64,000 nt of DNA from UBA3871 sp002392265 (GTDB lineage Bacteria > Bacillota > Clostridia > Peptostreptococcales > Anaerovoracaceae). The notes below the pieces were generated by a model, which saw only the letters and a program-made list of their open reading frames with translations, did not search any database and had not been told where the DNA came from. Made by a program: the position numbers and the translations under genes. Positions 24,799-33,463 of this stretch are shown one piece after another. The stretch spans positions 1 through 64,000 of the forward strand of contig CAMOGS010000020.1 of assembly GCA_946614255.1 (NCBI GenBank), given 5' to 3'. Position 1 is the stretch's first letter, and each line of letters opens with the position of its first letter.

Positions 24799-26658
24799 AT
24801 GAGTAAAATAAAGAGATTAATTGGAACAGTGCTGATTGCGGCAATGATTTGCCTTATGGCGGTGCCTGCCGGCCTGCCGGGCGGCGTGTATGCGGCATCA
24901 TTGAGCAGCAATCTTGAGGACGAGCTTTTGGCAGCCTACGGCGCTTGGGACGCATCGATAGATATCACTTCGTACGGAATAAAGGTTGACGAAATCAGCT
25001 CGGTGCTAAACGAGTTTTGGCACAAGCACCCGGAGGAGTTCCATGTGAACAGGGCCTACAGCTGCTCGTACAATCCGGCAAGCAGGGTGGTAACGAAGCT
25101 GACTCTTTCCTACTGTGATGCTTTTGACAAAACAGGCATGCGCGAATATAACCGCGCCTATGCGACTGCGGTGAAGGACGCTCTTTCGCAGGTTAAAAGC
25201 GGCATGAGCGATATGGAAAAGGCGCTCGTGCTCCACGACTACCTCGCGCTTAACTGCGTTTACGATCAGGCAAACTATGCGGCAAATACCGTGCCTGCCG
25301 TAGACTACACAGCTTACGGTGCGCTTGTTGATCATCTGGCGGTCTGCCAGGGATATGCGCTTGCTTATCAGGATCTGTGCAACCGCGCAGGCCTCGAGTG
25401 CATCTTCGTCGACAGCGATGCCATAGCGCACGCCTGGAATGAGGTAAAGATTGACGGCGTCTGGTACCATGTTGATGTTACCTGGGACGATCCAGTTCCC
25501 GACATGATTGGCCGCGTAAACCACGATAACTTCCTGCGCTCCGACAGCGGCATAGCTTCGACAGGCCACAGCGGTTGGGCGCTTTCCGGAGTCACAAACC
25601 CGGGAAAAGCCGCACCTGACACACGCTATGATAGCGGCGCGCTCTGGGACGGCACCCGCACACAGATCGTCTATACGGCGGCGGGCAAATACTGCAAGCC
25701 GGAGATTTCGGGCAAGGGCAGCACTTCTCAGAAGCTGAGCATAAAGACCGAGGCGGGCAAAACGCTCGCAAGCTTTAATACGCAGTGGAAGGTGGACGGA
25801 AAGTCAAACTCCTACTGGACAGACAACTACTCGGCGCTTGCCTATGCAAACAACCTGCTTCTTGTAAACGATGCAAGCAGGATTTACAGCGTAAATCCGT
25901 CAAGCGGAAAGACCGAAACAGTCTTCACCTACAGCGGAAGCGAGGGCAGCATCTACGGAATCGCACTGCAGCACGGCAAGCTTGCTTACCTGGTGTCAAA
26001 GGCGCCGGATAAGGCGGGCAAGCTTTACTATATCGAACTGCCGGCAGGAACAACTGCAGTAGTGACAGACCCTACCGATCCGATTCCGGTACCTACGGTA
26101 ACGGTACCGCAGGATGCGGAAAATCCGTTCAAGGATGTGCTGAAGGGGACGTACTTTTACGATGCGGCGCTGTGGGCTTACTATAACGGCATCACCACCG
26201 GCACTTCGGAGGACACCTTCAGCCCGGCGGGCACCTGCGACCGCGGCCAGACTCTTACCTTCCTCTGGCGAGCAAGCGGAAGCCCCGAGCCGACAATCAA
26301 CACAAATCCGTTCTACGATGTAAAGCCGAGCGACTACTATTACAAGGCAGTGCTGTGGGGCGTAGAAAAGGGCATCACAACCGGCACATCGGAGGACACC
26401 TTCAGTCCAAAGAACAGGTGCACACAGGCGCAGGTTCTGACATTTACATGGCGCGCAAACGGTGAGCCTGAGCCTTCAAACATCAGCGCCACAGCTGCAT
26501 CGCAATTAGGCGATACGTACTACAAGGCCGCATTTGCGTGGGCCGAGGAGCGCGGCATGATAAATGCAAGCTTTGCGGGCAAGGCATCGAACGCAAGCAC
26601 CGCAGCACCGAGATGCGACATAGTGACCTACCTCTATAAGAATGCAACCAATCAGTAA
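24799..26658 (+). CDS. Secreted transglutaminase-like protein with C-terminal SLH-type repeats
   Basis: About 619 residues. The ATG after AAAGGG yields a signal peptide; the frame continues 46 codons upstream through the repeat, which I reject. A transglutaminase/protease-like core carries the triad Cys about 183 (AVCQGYALAYQDLC), His about 211 (AHAWNEV) and Asp about 226 (HVDVTWDDP). C-terminal SLH-type modules are marked by GITTGTSEDTFSP twice (about 470-610) and a third, weaker one. Such surface proteins may cleave or cross-link proteins or wall peptides. The substrate is not predictable. Flanked on both sides by dispersed repeats. Confidence 0.88.
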   Translation: MSKIKRLIGTVLIAAMICLMAVPAGLPGGVYAASLSSNLEDELLAAYGAWDASIDITSYGIKVDEISSVLNEFWHKHPEEFHVNRAYSCSYNPASRVVTKLTLSYCDAFDKTGMREYNRAYATAVKDALSQVKSGMSDMEKALVLHDYLALNCVYDQANYAANTVPAVDYTAYGALVDHLAVCQGYALAYQDLCNRAGLECIFVDSDAIAHAWNEVKIDGVWYHVDVTWDDPVPDMIGRVNHDNFLRSDSGIASTGHSGWALSGVTNPGKAAPDTRYDSGALWDGTRTQIVYTAAGKYCKPEISGKGSTSQKLSIKTEAGKTLASFNTQWKVDGKSNSYWTDNYSALAYANNLLLVNDASRIYSVNPSSGKTETVFTYSGSEGSIYGIALQHGKLAYLVSKAPDKAGKLYYIELPAGTTAVVTDPTDPIPVPTVTVPQDAENPFKDVLKGTYFYDAALWAYYNGITTGTSEDTFSPAGTCDRGQTLTFLWRASGSPEPTINTNPFYDVKPSDYYYKAVLWGVEKGITTGTSEDTFSPKNRCTQAQVLTFTWRANGEPEPSNISATAASQLGDTYYKAAFAWAEERGMINASFAGKASNASTAAPRCDIVTYLYKNATNQ

Positions 26659-26683
26659 ATGGCTGAAGGAAGAAAGTCTGGAA

Positions 26684-26775
26684 TAGGCGAATTTGGGGAC
26701 AGGCACCAAATTGGAAAAAAGGCGAATTTGGTGCCTGTCCCCAGAGTGGAAAAAAGGCTAACTTAGGGACAGGTC
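26684..26775. repeat. Dispersed palindromic repeat, copy 3
   Basis: A 19-bp perfect stem (26694-26712 with 26725-26743), loop GGAAAAAAGGCG, then the half unit GGCTAACTTAGGGACAGG. The arrangement (stem, then AGTGGAAAAAAGG-like spacer, then half unit) matches copy 2, so the two are whole-unit duplicates flanking the transglutaminase gene. Confidence 0.95.
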
Positions 26776-26855
26776 TAAAGACATACCGATTTGCAGTTAC
26801 GATGTAGGCAATAATTGAAAGATGGCAGGAAAATGACAGGAGAAAGAGAGTTTGT

Positions 26856-27179
26856 ATGGAAGCTAATGATATAAAAGTCTTGAAGCTGATTCCGGAATCG
26901 CCGTATTTTAACCACGTAAAGGTGGGTGTGTATGATAAAAACGGCGATGAGTGGAGAAAGCGCTGCATGATAGATGTGGAGTATGGGGAAAGTGATATCG
27001 CAGATATTATGAAAAAGCTCTGCGAGAGCGGAAAGATAGAAAAAGAAAATACAACGGAGGAGATTATAGCCTACTACAAAGGCTGGATGTACGACCTCAT
27101 AAAGCGCCTTATCTCGAGCGACTGGACGGCCGAATCCGGCGAGGATGAAGTCCTCGAAATTGTGCGCGAACATCTGTGA
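26856..27179 (+). CDS. Small acidic cytoplasmic protein, unknown
   Basis: A 107-residue soluble protein rich in Glu, Asp and Lys, with a beta-rich first half (VKVGVYDKNGDEWRKRCMID) and a helical second half (TTEEIIAYYKGWMYDLIKRL). No signal peptide or membrane helix, and I know no family. Ribosome site AGGAG is rather far (13 nt); AGAGAG is nearer. It stands alone between a repeat and a bidirectional terminator. Confidence 0.65.
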   Translation: MEANDIKVLKLIPESPYFNHVKVGVYDKNGDEWRKRCMIDVEYGESDIADIMKKLCESGKIEKENTTEEIIAYYKGWMYDLIKRLISSDWTAESGEDEVLEIVREHL

Positions 27180-27183
27180 AATA

Positions 27184-27213
27184 AAAAAACCGCTGATAAT
27201 TCAGCGGTTTTTT
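27184..27213. terminator. Bidirectional terminator between the small gene and tRNA-Lys
   Basis: CGCTGA/TCAGCG stem extended by A6/T6 on each side; it serves the + gene (T-run at 27208-27213) and the minus-strand tRNA. Confidence 0.93.
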
Positions 27214-27216
27214 CCT

Positions 27217-27292
27217 TGGTACGCGATGTGGGGCTCGAACCCACGACACCCTGATTAAGAGTCAGGTGCTCTACCAACTGAGCTAATCACGC
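27217..27292 (-). tRNA. tRNA-Lys (anticodon CTT)
   Basis: A 76-nt cloverleaf on the minus strand with encoded CCA. Acceptor GCGTGAT/ATCGCGT (with G-U first pair), D arm TAGCTCAGTTGGTAGAGCA, anticodon arm CCTGA-CTCTTAA-TCAGG giving CTT, T arm GTGGGTTCGAGCCCCAC. The arms and positions are standard. Confidence 0.97.
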
Positions 27293-27323
27293 ATATTCAA
27301 TTGAGCCAATCGGCACAATAAGT

Positions 27324-27352
27324 AATATAACATTGGACAAGGGTTTTGTCAA
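27324..27352 (-). promoter_or_regulatory. Promoter of tRNA-Lys
   Basis: Minus strand: TTGACA, 17 bp, TATATT, about 32 bp before the tRNA 5' end. Confidence 0.8.
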
Positions 27353-27447
27353 CAAGAAAAAACAACTTTTTTATAAATTTGCCCGAAATAATCCGAATTC
27401 GGAGTCGGAAACAAAAAACATACAGCCCATAGTCAACGTCACGGCTA

Positions 27448-27477
27448 AATTCCAAATAATCCAATTCCAAATAATCC
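27448..27477. repeat. 15-bp perfect tandem duplication
   Basis: AATTCCAAATAATCC twice, end to end, in the otherwise featureless 320-bp gap between tRNA-Lys and the next gene. The rest of this gap holds only the two promoters noted and AT-rich DNA. Confidence 0.9.
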
Positions 27478-27545
27478 AAATAAACGAGTAGAAAGATTAC
27501 AGCCTTCACCCTCCGCAACAACCCCTCACGAACTTTTGAAAACAT

Positions 27546-27574
27546 TTGAAAAATCAAAGATTCTATGGTAAAAT
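27546..27574 (+). promoter_or_regulatory. Promoter of the 27.6-36.7 kb gene run
   Basis: TTGAAA, 17 bp, TAAAAT, 40 bp before the first start codon. Confidence 0.65.
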
Positions 27575-27613
27575 AAACTATCTATATGTATAGGGGGAAA
27601 GCAACTACCGACT

Positions 27614-28207
27614 ATGAATGACAGCTGGTTTCAAGAAATACAAGAAATACTGACAACCTACCCGGACACACCTTTCGTTTTAGTGGGCGCGGTAGCGTTG
27701 ATTTTTGTGTTGTGGCTAATCCTCCGAAGCGCAAAACTCTGGTACTGGAAAGTAAACGACCACAGCGAAACGCTGGAGCATATCAGCGAAACGCTTGATG
27801 AAATCCGATCAGAGCTCTGCGGAGCCGCCGAGGAAGCAGCGAAAAATAGGTCCCAGACGCCACCACAGCCACAGCCTCAGACTCCCGCCCAGCCGACAGT
27901 ACTGGTTCAGTCGGGCAGTGCCACAGTGCTGGTGCAGCAGCCGGTCACGCAGACCGCGCAGGCAGAGCAAGCCGCACAAGCCGCGCAGTACGCGCCGCAG
28001 CAGGCTTACAGCTCGGAGCAAGCTTCCCTGCAGCCGCAGCAGGCCGCAGAAGTACAGGCCGCAAAGCCGATTGCAGATGTGATGCCGGAACAAAACAGAC
28101 AGGACACCGAATTCCGCCCATTGAAATACATGACGCGGGATTGTAACAGAGATAAAACGGGAAAGGTTTACACCCGAGAGGAGATAGAGGCAAGTATAAA
28201 GGCCTGA
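27614..28207 (+). CDS. Membrane-anchored protein with Gln/Ala/Pro-rich tail, unknown
   Basis: A 197-residue protein. One membrane helix (about 21-40, PFVLVGAVALIFVLWLILRS), then a short helical stretch (SETLEHISETLDEIRSELC), then about 90 residues of low complexity rich in Gln, Ala and Pro, and a more ordered C-terminal end (TEFRPLKYMTRDCNRDK). GGGGGAAAG lies upstream of the ATG. It is the first gene of a run leading into the zinc-ribbon and UPF0182 proteins; probably all three act at the membrane. I recognise no family. Confidence 0.7.
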   Translation: MNDSWFQEIQEILTTYPDTPFVLVGAVALIFVLWLILRSAKLWYWKVNDHSETLEHISETLDEIRSELCGAAEEAAKNRSQTPPQPQPQTPAQPTVLVQSGSATVLVQQPVTQTAQAEQAAQAAQYAPQQAYSSEQASLQPQQAAEVQAAKPIADVMPEQNRQDTEFRPLKYMTRDCNRDKTGKVYTREEIEASIKA

Positions 28208-28243
28208 TTCCCTGATTAAAGGATTTATTGAAGGAGACAGCAA

Positions 28244-30487
28244 ATGTATTGCAACAAGTGTGGTAGAGCAGCCAGAAACGGAGATATATTCTGCAGCAAC
28301 TGCGGCAACAGATTGCCAATAGAAGCAGATTTAAGCATACCTCAGGTTCAAAGCACATACTCACCGGTGATGCCGCCGGGATATGAGCAGACCGTTTATG
28401 TGCAGAATCCGCAGCCTCCGCAGGAGCCGCCAAAACCGACAAAGTTCATACCTGAGTTCGAACCTGAACCGAAAGAGCAGATGCAGCCGCATACCGAGCC
28501 GGAGCCACAGAAGCCAAAAGAAAGCGAGTTCACCTGGAATGTCGAAGATTTCAAGCGCACTCCAAAGACCAACGACGAATATGAGGTCGACTGGAAAAAG
28601 CTACAAATTTACGAAAAGCACGAGGATGGCCGCAAGACTCCGGTAATTGAACGCAAAGAGGAAATAAAGCCGCTCACCGAAGCCGACATAAACAGAGACA
28701 TGCAGCGCACCGCAGCGGCAAAAGGCTCTGCGAAAATCGAGAAGTTCTACACGTTCAACCAAAAACTCGACGAATACCAGAAGCTTCTCGACAGCGAATA
28801 CGAGCGAGTAAACCGTGGCAGACAGGCCGCTGCCACACCTGCGGCCGCTGCAAAGGTTGATGAAATACAAAAGGCGATAAAGGAAGGCACCGAAATCGAT
28901 TGGGACGCAATTTCTTCCAGAATCGATGTAGAGAGCATGGCAGCAATTCACAGCAAGCCGGAGCAGGAGCCAGTCGCATCACAGGAGCCGCAGACGCCGC
29001 AAAAGCAGCCTGCAGCCGCAGCGCAGCAAGAGCAAGAACAAGAGCAGCCGCGCCCGATGGCCACAACAGAAGAACGCTTCACGGGCTTCTTTGAGGCGAT
29101 AAAGAGCGGTGAGCCGGCAGTCCCTGAGGAGCCTGACGAAGAGGCGCCAAAGGAGGAAACAGGATCAATCTTCGATCCCGTTCAGCATTTAAAGGATGCT
29201 GAGGCTGAAAGAAAATCCATCGAAGCTCAAAAGGATGAAAAGTCCGAAGCGATGAACGCCGTCATGGATAACGAAAGCCTGATGAAGAGGTTCGATACAA
29301 AGGAGCTCGAAAAGGATGTTCTCGAGCTTGAAATAGAAAAAGAGCGCCGTCGCAGGGAAAAAGCGGCACAGCAGGCGCAAGCACAGGCCACACCAACAGA
29401 GCCGACACCGGCCGAAGCAGAACCTGCAGCTGAACCGGAGGCGCAGGCACCGGCAGCAGAGCCCGAACCTGCAGAACCGGAGGCACCTGCAGAACTCGCA
29501 TCGGAAGAGCCGGCACAGGCTGAGCCCGAACCGGAGGCGCCAACAGAACCGGAGGCACCTGCTGAGCCTGAACCTACGGCTGAACCGGAGGCATCAACTG
29601 AGCCCGAGTCCGAGCCCGAACCAAATCCGTTTGACCTGATATTCGGCCATCCGGACGAGGAATGCGGCTACGGTGATGCAGATAGCGACGACGAAGGCGC
29701 AGACGGAGAAGACGGCGAAAGAAAGGGCGGCGTGCTGAAAGCGCTTATCATAATAGCGGCAATTCTGCTGGGTATGGAGTTGGTCCTAATAGGCGTCCAG
29801 CAGCTGATGCCGGAAAGCGGCCTTGCAAAGTTCATAAACAAAAATCTAAGCGGCATCGTTTTACAGGTCGGTCAGTCTGAAAAGGACGAGGCGCCTGCAG
29901 ACGACCAGGCGACTACCGATGCAGCAATCGAAGACGAGCAGGCAGTTAAAGAAGGGACCCCTTTCCCGCTTACACAGCTGGTTGAGCACGCAAAGAACTT
30001 TAACACGAACATCGTTACCGTAAAGGCAGATAAAAACCTTTGCTACAACCCGACGGAAACCTACAAAGAGGAAAGAATCACAGAATCTCAGCCTCTCGAG
30101 TACAATATTTGGTACAGAGACTTGAATCAGACCCCGATTTACTCCGACATGGCGGTTGCCGACACGCTGGTAAAGTACAATTCGCTTTGGATTGACTATA
30201 TCAACAGCGGAGACGAGACGGTATTCACGCTGATCGCTCCTGACAGCAAGGTGTATTCAAACTGCAAAAAGGCCAGTGTCGGAGCTTCCGAAAAGATTAT
30301 GAAGGAACTCGCGCTCGGCGAAATCAGAGAGGTTTCCGGAGGCTTCCTCGTTTGGGACAGAGAAACCATTACGACTACTTCAAAGAAGGGCGAGATAACT
30401 ACAGCAACTTATGAAATGGTTTACTATCTCGCAGATATAAACTTTGAGCTCAAGGTAGCTGAATGCTACACACTGAGCAGTAAATAG
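28244..30487 (+). CDS. Zinc-ribbon membrane protein with long acidic Pro/Glu linker
   Basis: A 747-residue protein. N-terminal zinc ribbon MYCNKCGRAARNGDIFCSNC (1-20), then long disordered segments rich in Pro/Glu with charged coiled stretches (about 110-380), a repeat-like EPEAPAEPEPTAEPEAS tract (about 380-460), one membrane helix (about 496-516, LKALIIIAAILLGMELVLIG), and an extracytoplasmic C-terminal domain of about 200 residues (LWIDYINSGDETVFTLIAPD). Zinc-ribbon-TM-domain proteins are common in Clostridia, but the function is unknown. GGAG-type ribosome site before the ATG; 22 bp to the UPF0182 gene, so one operon. Confidence 0.8.
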   Translation: MYCNKCGRAARNGDIFCSNCGNRLPIEADLSIPQVQSTYSPVMPPGYEQTVYVQNPQPPQEPPKPTKFIPEFEPEPKEQMQPHTEPEPQKPKESEFTWNVEDFKRTPKTNDEYEVDWKKLQIYEKHEDGRKTPVIERKEEIKPLTEADINRDMQRTAAAKGSAKIEKFYTFNQKLDEYQKLLDSEYERVNRGRQAAATPAAAAKVDEIQKAIKEGTEIDWDAISSRIDVESMAAIHSKPEQEPVASQEPQTPQKQPAAAAQQEQEQEQPRPMATTEERFTGFFEAIKSGEPAVPEEPDEEAPKEETGSIFDPVQHLKDAEAERKSIEAQKDEKSEAMNAVMDNESLMKRFDTKELEKDVLELEIEKERRRREKAAQQAQAQATPTEPTPAEAEPAAEPEAQAPAAEPEPAEPEAPAELASEEPAQAEPEPEAPTEPEAPAEPEPTAEPEASTEPESEPEPNPFDLIFGHPDEECGYGDADSDDEGADGEDGERKGGVLKALIIIAAILLGMELVLIGVQQLMPESGLAKFINKNLSGIVLQVGQSEKDEAPADDQATTDAAIEDEQAVKEGTPFPLTQLVEHAKNFNTNIVTVKADKNLCYNPTETYKEERITESQPLEYNIWYRDLNQTPIYSDMAVADTLVKYNSLWIDYINSGDETVFTLIAPDSKVYSNCKKASVGASEKIMKELALGEIREVSGGFLVWDRETITTTSKKGEITTATYEMVYYLADINFELKVAECYTLSSK

Positions 30488-30509
30488 AGATTAACGGAGG
30501 TTTAGTAAT

Positions 30510-33434
30510 TTGGAACAGAAAAAAAGCGGTGCAAAGGTAAAAGTGATAATCGTTGTCCTGATTCTCCTGTTTGGACTTTTCATGACGCTGATTAACTTCA
30601 TTACCGATTTCCTTTGGTTCAGAGAACTGGGGTATATCAGTGTATTCTTCACAAAGCTCTTTACGCAGCTAAAGATAGGAATACCTGTATTTGTGGTTGT
30701 TTTGCTGCTGTCCTACATGTATCTGATGATGTTAAAGCGCGGATACTACAAAAAGGTGGCATCAAACGACACACCAAACGAAAAGATTTTCCGCCTGACA
30801 GGACTCGGCTACTCGGCAGTATTCAGTGCCATTGTAACCTACCTAAGCACAAAGAACCTTTGGTTCAAGGCGCTGGAATTCTTTAACAGCACAAAATTCG
30901 ATATCGACGACCCACTCTTCGGTCACGACATTTCGTTCTACATCTTCAAGCTCGACTTCATCAAGACATTAAACGACATCCTGATGCTCGTCATCGTGGC
31001 GTTCGCTGCGCTTACCGTAGTCTACTACATGACTCTGATTTCGCTGCGCAAGCCTCAGATTTTCGAGAAAGTCGAAGACGATGGCCCTCAGTACGGCACT
31101 GACGTAGATTCCGAAGAGTACGACGAGGAAGAGCGCTTCGGCGGCAATGTTTCCTCCTTCGAGGACGCCTTCAAGAAGTTCGGCAAGAACATAGGCAAAA
31201 AGGCAGGCTCACGCAGAAAGACCAAGCAGTTCGACGACGGCAACTTCAAGCACCTTCTGAACATCGCAAGCAAGCAGCTTACTGTGCTGGGCATCATCTT
31301 CTTCCTGATGGTGGGCATCAGCTTCTTCCTTCGCCAGTACGACCTGCTCTACTCGAGCACCGGCGTGCTGTACGGCGCAGGCTACACAGATGTAAACGTT
31401 ACGCTGTGGATGTACAGAATAATTATGGGACTGGCCGTTGTTGCGGCATTCACTTTGGTGATAGGCGTATCAAAGCGAAGCGTCCTTGTTTCGCTTACAG
31501 TACCGGTACTGATGATTGCGGTAGGCCTTGTGGGAACCGGAGCGGCAGCTCTTGTGCAGAACTACGTAGTATCGCCTGACGAAATCAACAAGGAAAGCAA
31601 GTATCTGGAAAGAAACATCGAATACACGCAGTATGCTTACGGACTCGACGAGGTTGATACGAGAAACTTTGCTTCTGTAAGCTCCCTGACTGCGACGGAC
31701 ATCGAAAACAATCCGGAGACTATAAACAATATTCGAATCAACGACTACGAGCCTACAAAGAAGTTCTACAACCAGACTCAGTCAATCAGACAGTACTACA
31801 CCTTTAACGGTGTTGATGTCGACAGATATATGATTGACGGTGAATATACCCAGGTATTCCTCTCCGCTCGTGAAATCGACGAGAGCAAGATCAGCGAGGA
31901 ATGGCTGAACAGACACCTGAAGTATACTCACGGATATGGCATCACTCTTTCAAGAGTAGACAAGATTACAGCTTCCGGCCAGCCGGATATGCTGATCCAG
32001 AACATTCCGCCGGAGTCGGATATTCCGGAGATTCAGATTACCAGACCTGAAATTTATTTCGGCGAGCTGACTGACAACTATATCCTCGTAAACACGAACG
32101 AGCAGGAATTCGACTATCCTGACGGCGCAGGCAACAAGTACAACCAGTACGACGGAACTGCGGGAATCAAGCTGAACCTGCTGAACAGATTCATGTTCAC
32201 TGTCAGAGAGCAGCAGCTGAAGATTCTGGTTTCAACCAACATCACCAGCGATTCAAAGATTATCATTAACAGAGACGTTACAAAGAGAGTCAGCACAATC
32301 ATGCCTTACCTTTCATACGAAAAGGATCCGTACATGGTAACCGTTGACGGCAAGCTCTACTGGATAATCGACGCATACACAACCAGCTCTAATTATCCTT
32401 ACTCCGAGCCTTATGCAAGCGATACATCCATCAACTACGTAAGGAACTCCGTAAAGGTTGTTATCGACGCATATAACGGTACTACGGACTACTACATCGT
32501 TGACGAAACGGATCCTATCGCGATGACAATGCAAAAGATTTACCCTGCACTGTTCAAGAGTATAGATCAGATGCCGGAAGGACTCAGAGCTCACCTCAGA
32601 TATCCTAACGCGCTCTTCTCGATTCAGGCGAGCGTATACCAGAGATACCACATGGAAGATGTTGCGGTATTCTATCAGAACGAGGATAAATGGGCAATTG
32701 CAAATGAAATCTACGGCATCACAAAGCAGCAGATGTCGCCAAACTACTACATCATGAAGCTTCCGGGCGAAACACAGGCAGAGTTTGTAAACACTATTCC
32801 TTATACGCCTATGGACAAGCAGAACATGATGTCGCTCCTCGTTGCGCGTAACGACGGCGAGCACTACGGCGAGCTGGTTCTCTACCAGCTGCCAAAGAAC
32901 AAGATTATCTACGGTCCTGAACAGATAGAGGCTCAGATTGACCAGAACACCGAGATTTCAAAGGAATTCTCACTTTGGAATTCATCCGGCTCTACCTACA
33001 CCCGTGGTAACATGTTCGTAATTCCTATCGAGAACTCGCTCATCTATGTAGAGCCTGTTTATCTGGAAGCAACAAACTCCTCTATCCCTGAGGTAAAGAG
33101 AGTAATCGTTGCATATAATGACAGAATTGCATACGAAGAGACTCTCGAGGAAGCACTGATTTCCCTCTTTGGCGCAAGCGACGGCAGCAACCAGGGCACA
33201 CCATCCGGCACGGACATCGAAACCCCTGAGGACGGCGGCTACAGCCAGGCACAGCTCATTGAAAAGGCCAACGAAGCCTACGCCAAGGCTGTACAGGCAC
33301 AGCAAAACGGCAACTGGGCAGCTTACGGCACATATCTCGACCAGCTTCAGTCTTACCTTACGCAGCTTGCAGAAGGCGTAAGCACTGAAGAGGCCGCTGC
33401 AGAGCCGGAGACCGCAGCTGAACCTGCTGCTTAA
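30510..33434 (+). CDS. UPF0182 family membrane protein
   Basis: A 974-residue protein with TTG start after GGAGG. About seven membrane helices in the first 300-350 residues (FITDFLWFRELGYISVFF is a family hallmark; a charged cytoplasmic loop at about 180-240), then a large extracytoplasmic domain, as in UPF0182/COG1615 proteins. Family function is unknown. The C-terminal 80 residues are Gln/Ala/Glu-rich and look like a disordered or coiled tail. Overall length is near the family norm. It is part of the run starting with the zinc-ribbon protein, and the glutamine synthetase gene follows by about 30 bp. Confidence 0.92.
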   Translation: MEQKKSGAKVKVIIVVLILLFGLFMTLINFITDFLWFRELGYISVFFTKLFTQLKIGIPVFVVVLLLSYMYLMMLKRGYYKKVASNDTPNEKIFRLTGLGYSAVFSAIVTYLSTKNLWFKALEFFNSTKFDIDDPLFGHDISFYIFKLDFIKTLNDILMLVIVAFAALTVVYYMTLISLRKPQIFEKVEDDGPQYGTDVDSEEYDEEERFGGNVSSFEDAFKKFGKNIGKKAGSRRKTKQFDDGNFKHLLNIASKQLTVLGIIFFLMVGISFFLRQYDLLYSSTGVLYGAGYTDVNVTLWMYRIIMGLAVVAAFTLVIGVSKRSVLVSLTVPVLMIAVGLVGTGAAALVQNYVVSPDEINKESKYLERNIEYTQYAYGLDEVDTRNFASVSSLTATDIENNPETINNIRINDYEPTKKFYNQTQSIRQYYTFNGVDVDRYMIDGEYTQVFLSAREIDESKISEEWLNRHLKYTHGYGITLSRVDKITASGQPDMLIQNIPPESDIPEIQITRPEIYFGELTDNYILVNTNEQEFDYPDGAGNKYNQYDGTAGIKLNLLNRFMFTVREQQLKILVSTNITSDSKIIINRDVTKRVSTIMPYLSYEKDPYMVTVDGKLYWIIDAYTTSSNYPYSEPYASDTSINYVRNSVKVVIDAYNGTTDYYIVDETDPIAMTMQKIYPALFKSIDQMPEGLRAHLRYPNALFSIQASVYQRYHMEDVAVFYQNEDKWAIANEIYGITKQQMSPNYYIMKLPGETQAEFVNTIPYTPMDKQNMMSLLVARNDGEHYGELVLYQLPKNKIIYGPEQIEAQIDQNTEISKEFSLWNSSGSTYTRGNMFVIPIENSLIYVEPVYLEATNSSIPEVKRVIVAYNDRIAYEETLEEALISLFGASDGSNQGTPSGTDIETPEDGGYSQAQLIEKANEAYAKAVQAQQNGNWAAYGTYLDQLQSYLTQLAEGVSTEEAAAEPETAAEPAA

Positions 33435-33463
33435 ACAAGACTAACGACTATATGGAGGAAAAT

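Noticed and set aside
27217..27292. tRNA-Lys as an integration site
   Set aside because: No integrase, no direct repeat of the tRNA 3' end in the window and ordinary genes on both sides.
29380..29630. DNA tandem repeat in the zinc-ribbon gene as a mobile repeat
   Set aside because: It is a codon-level Pro/Glu/Ala low-complexity tract in frame, not an independent element.
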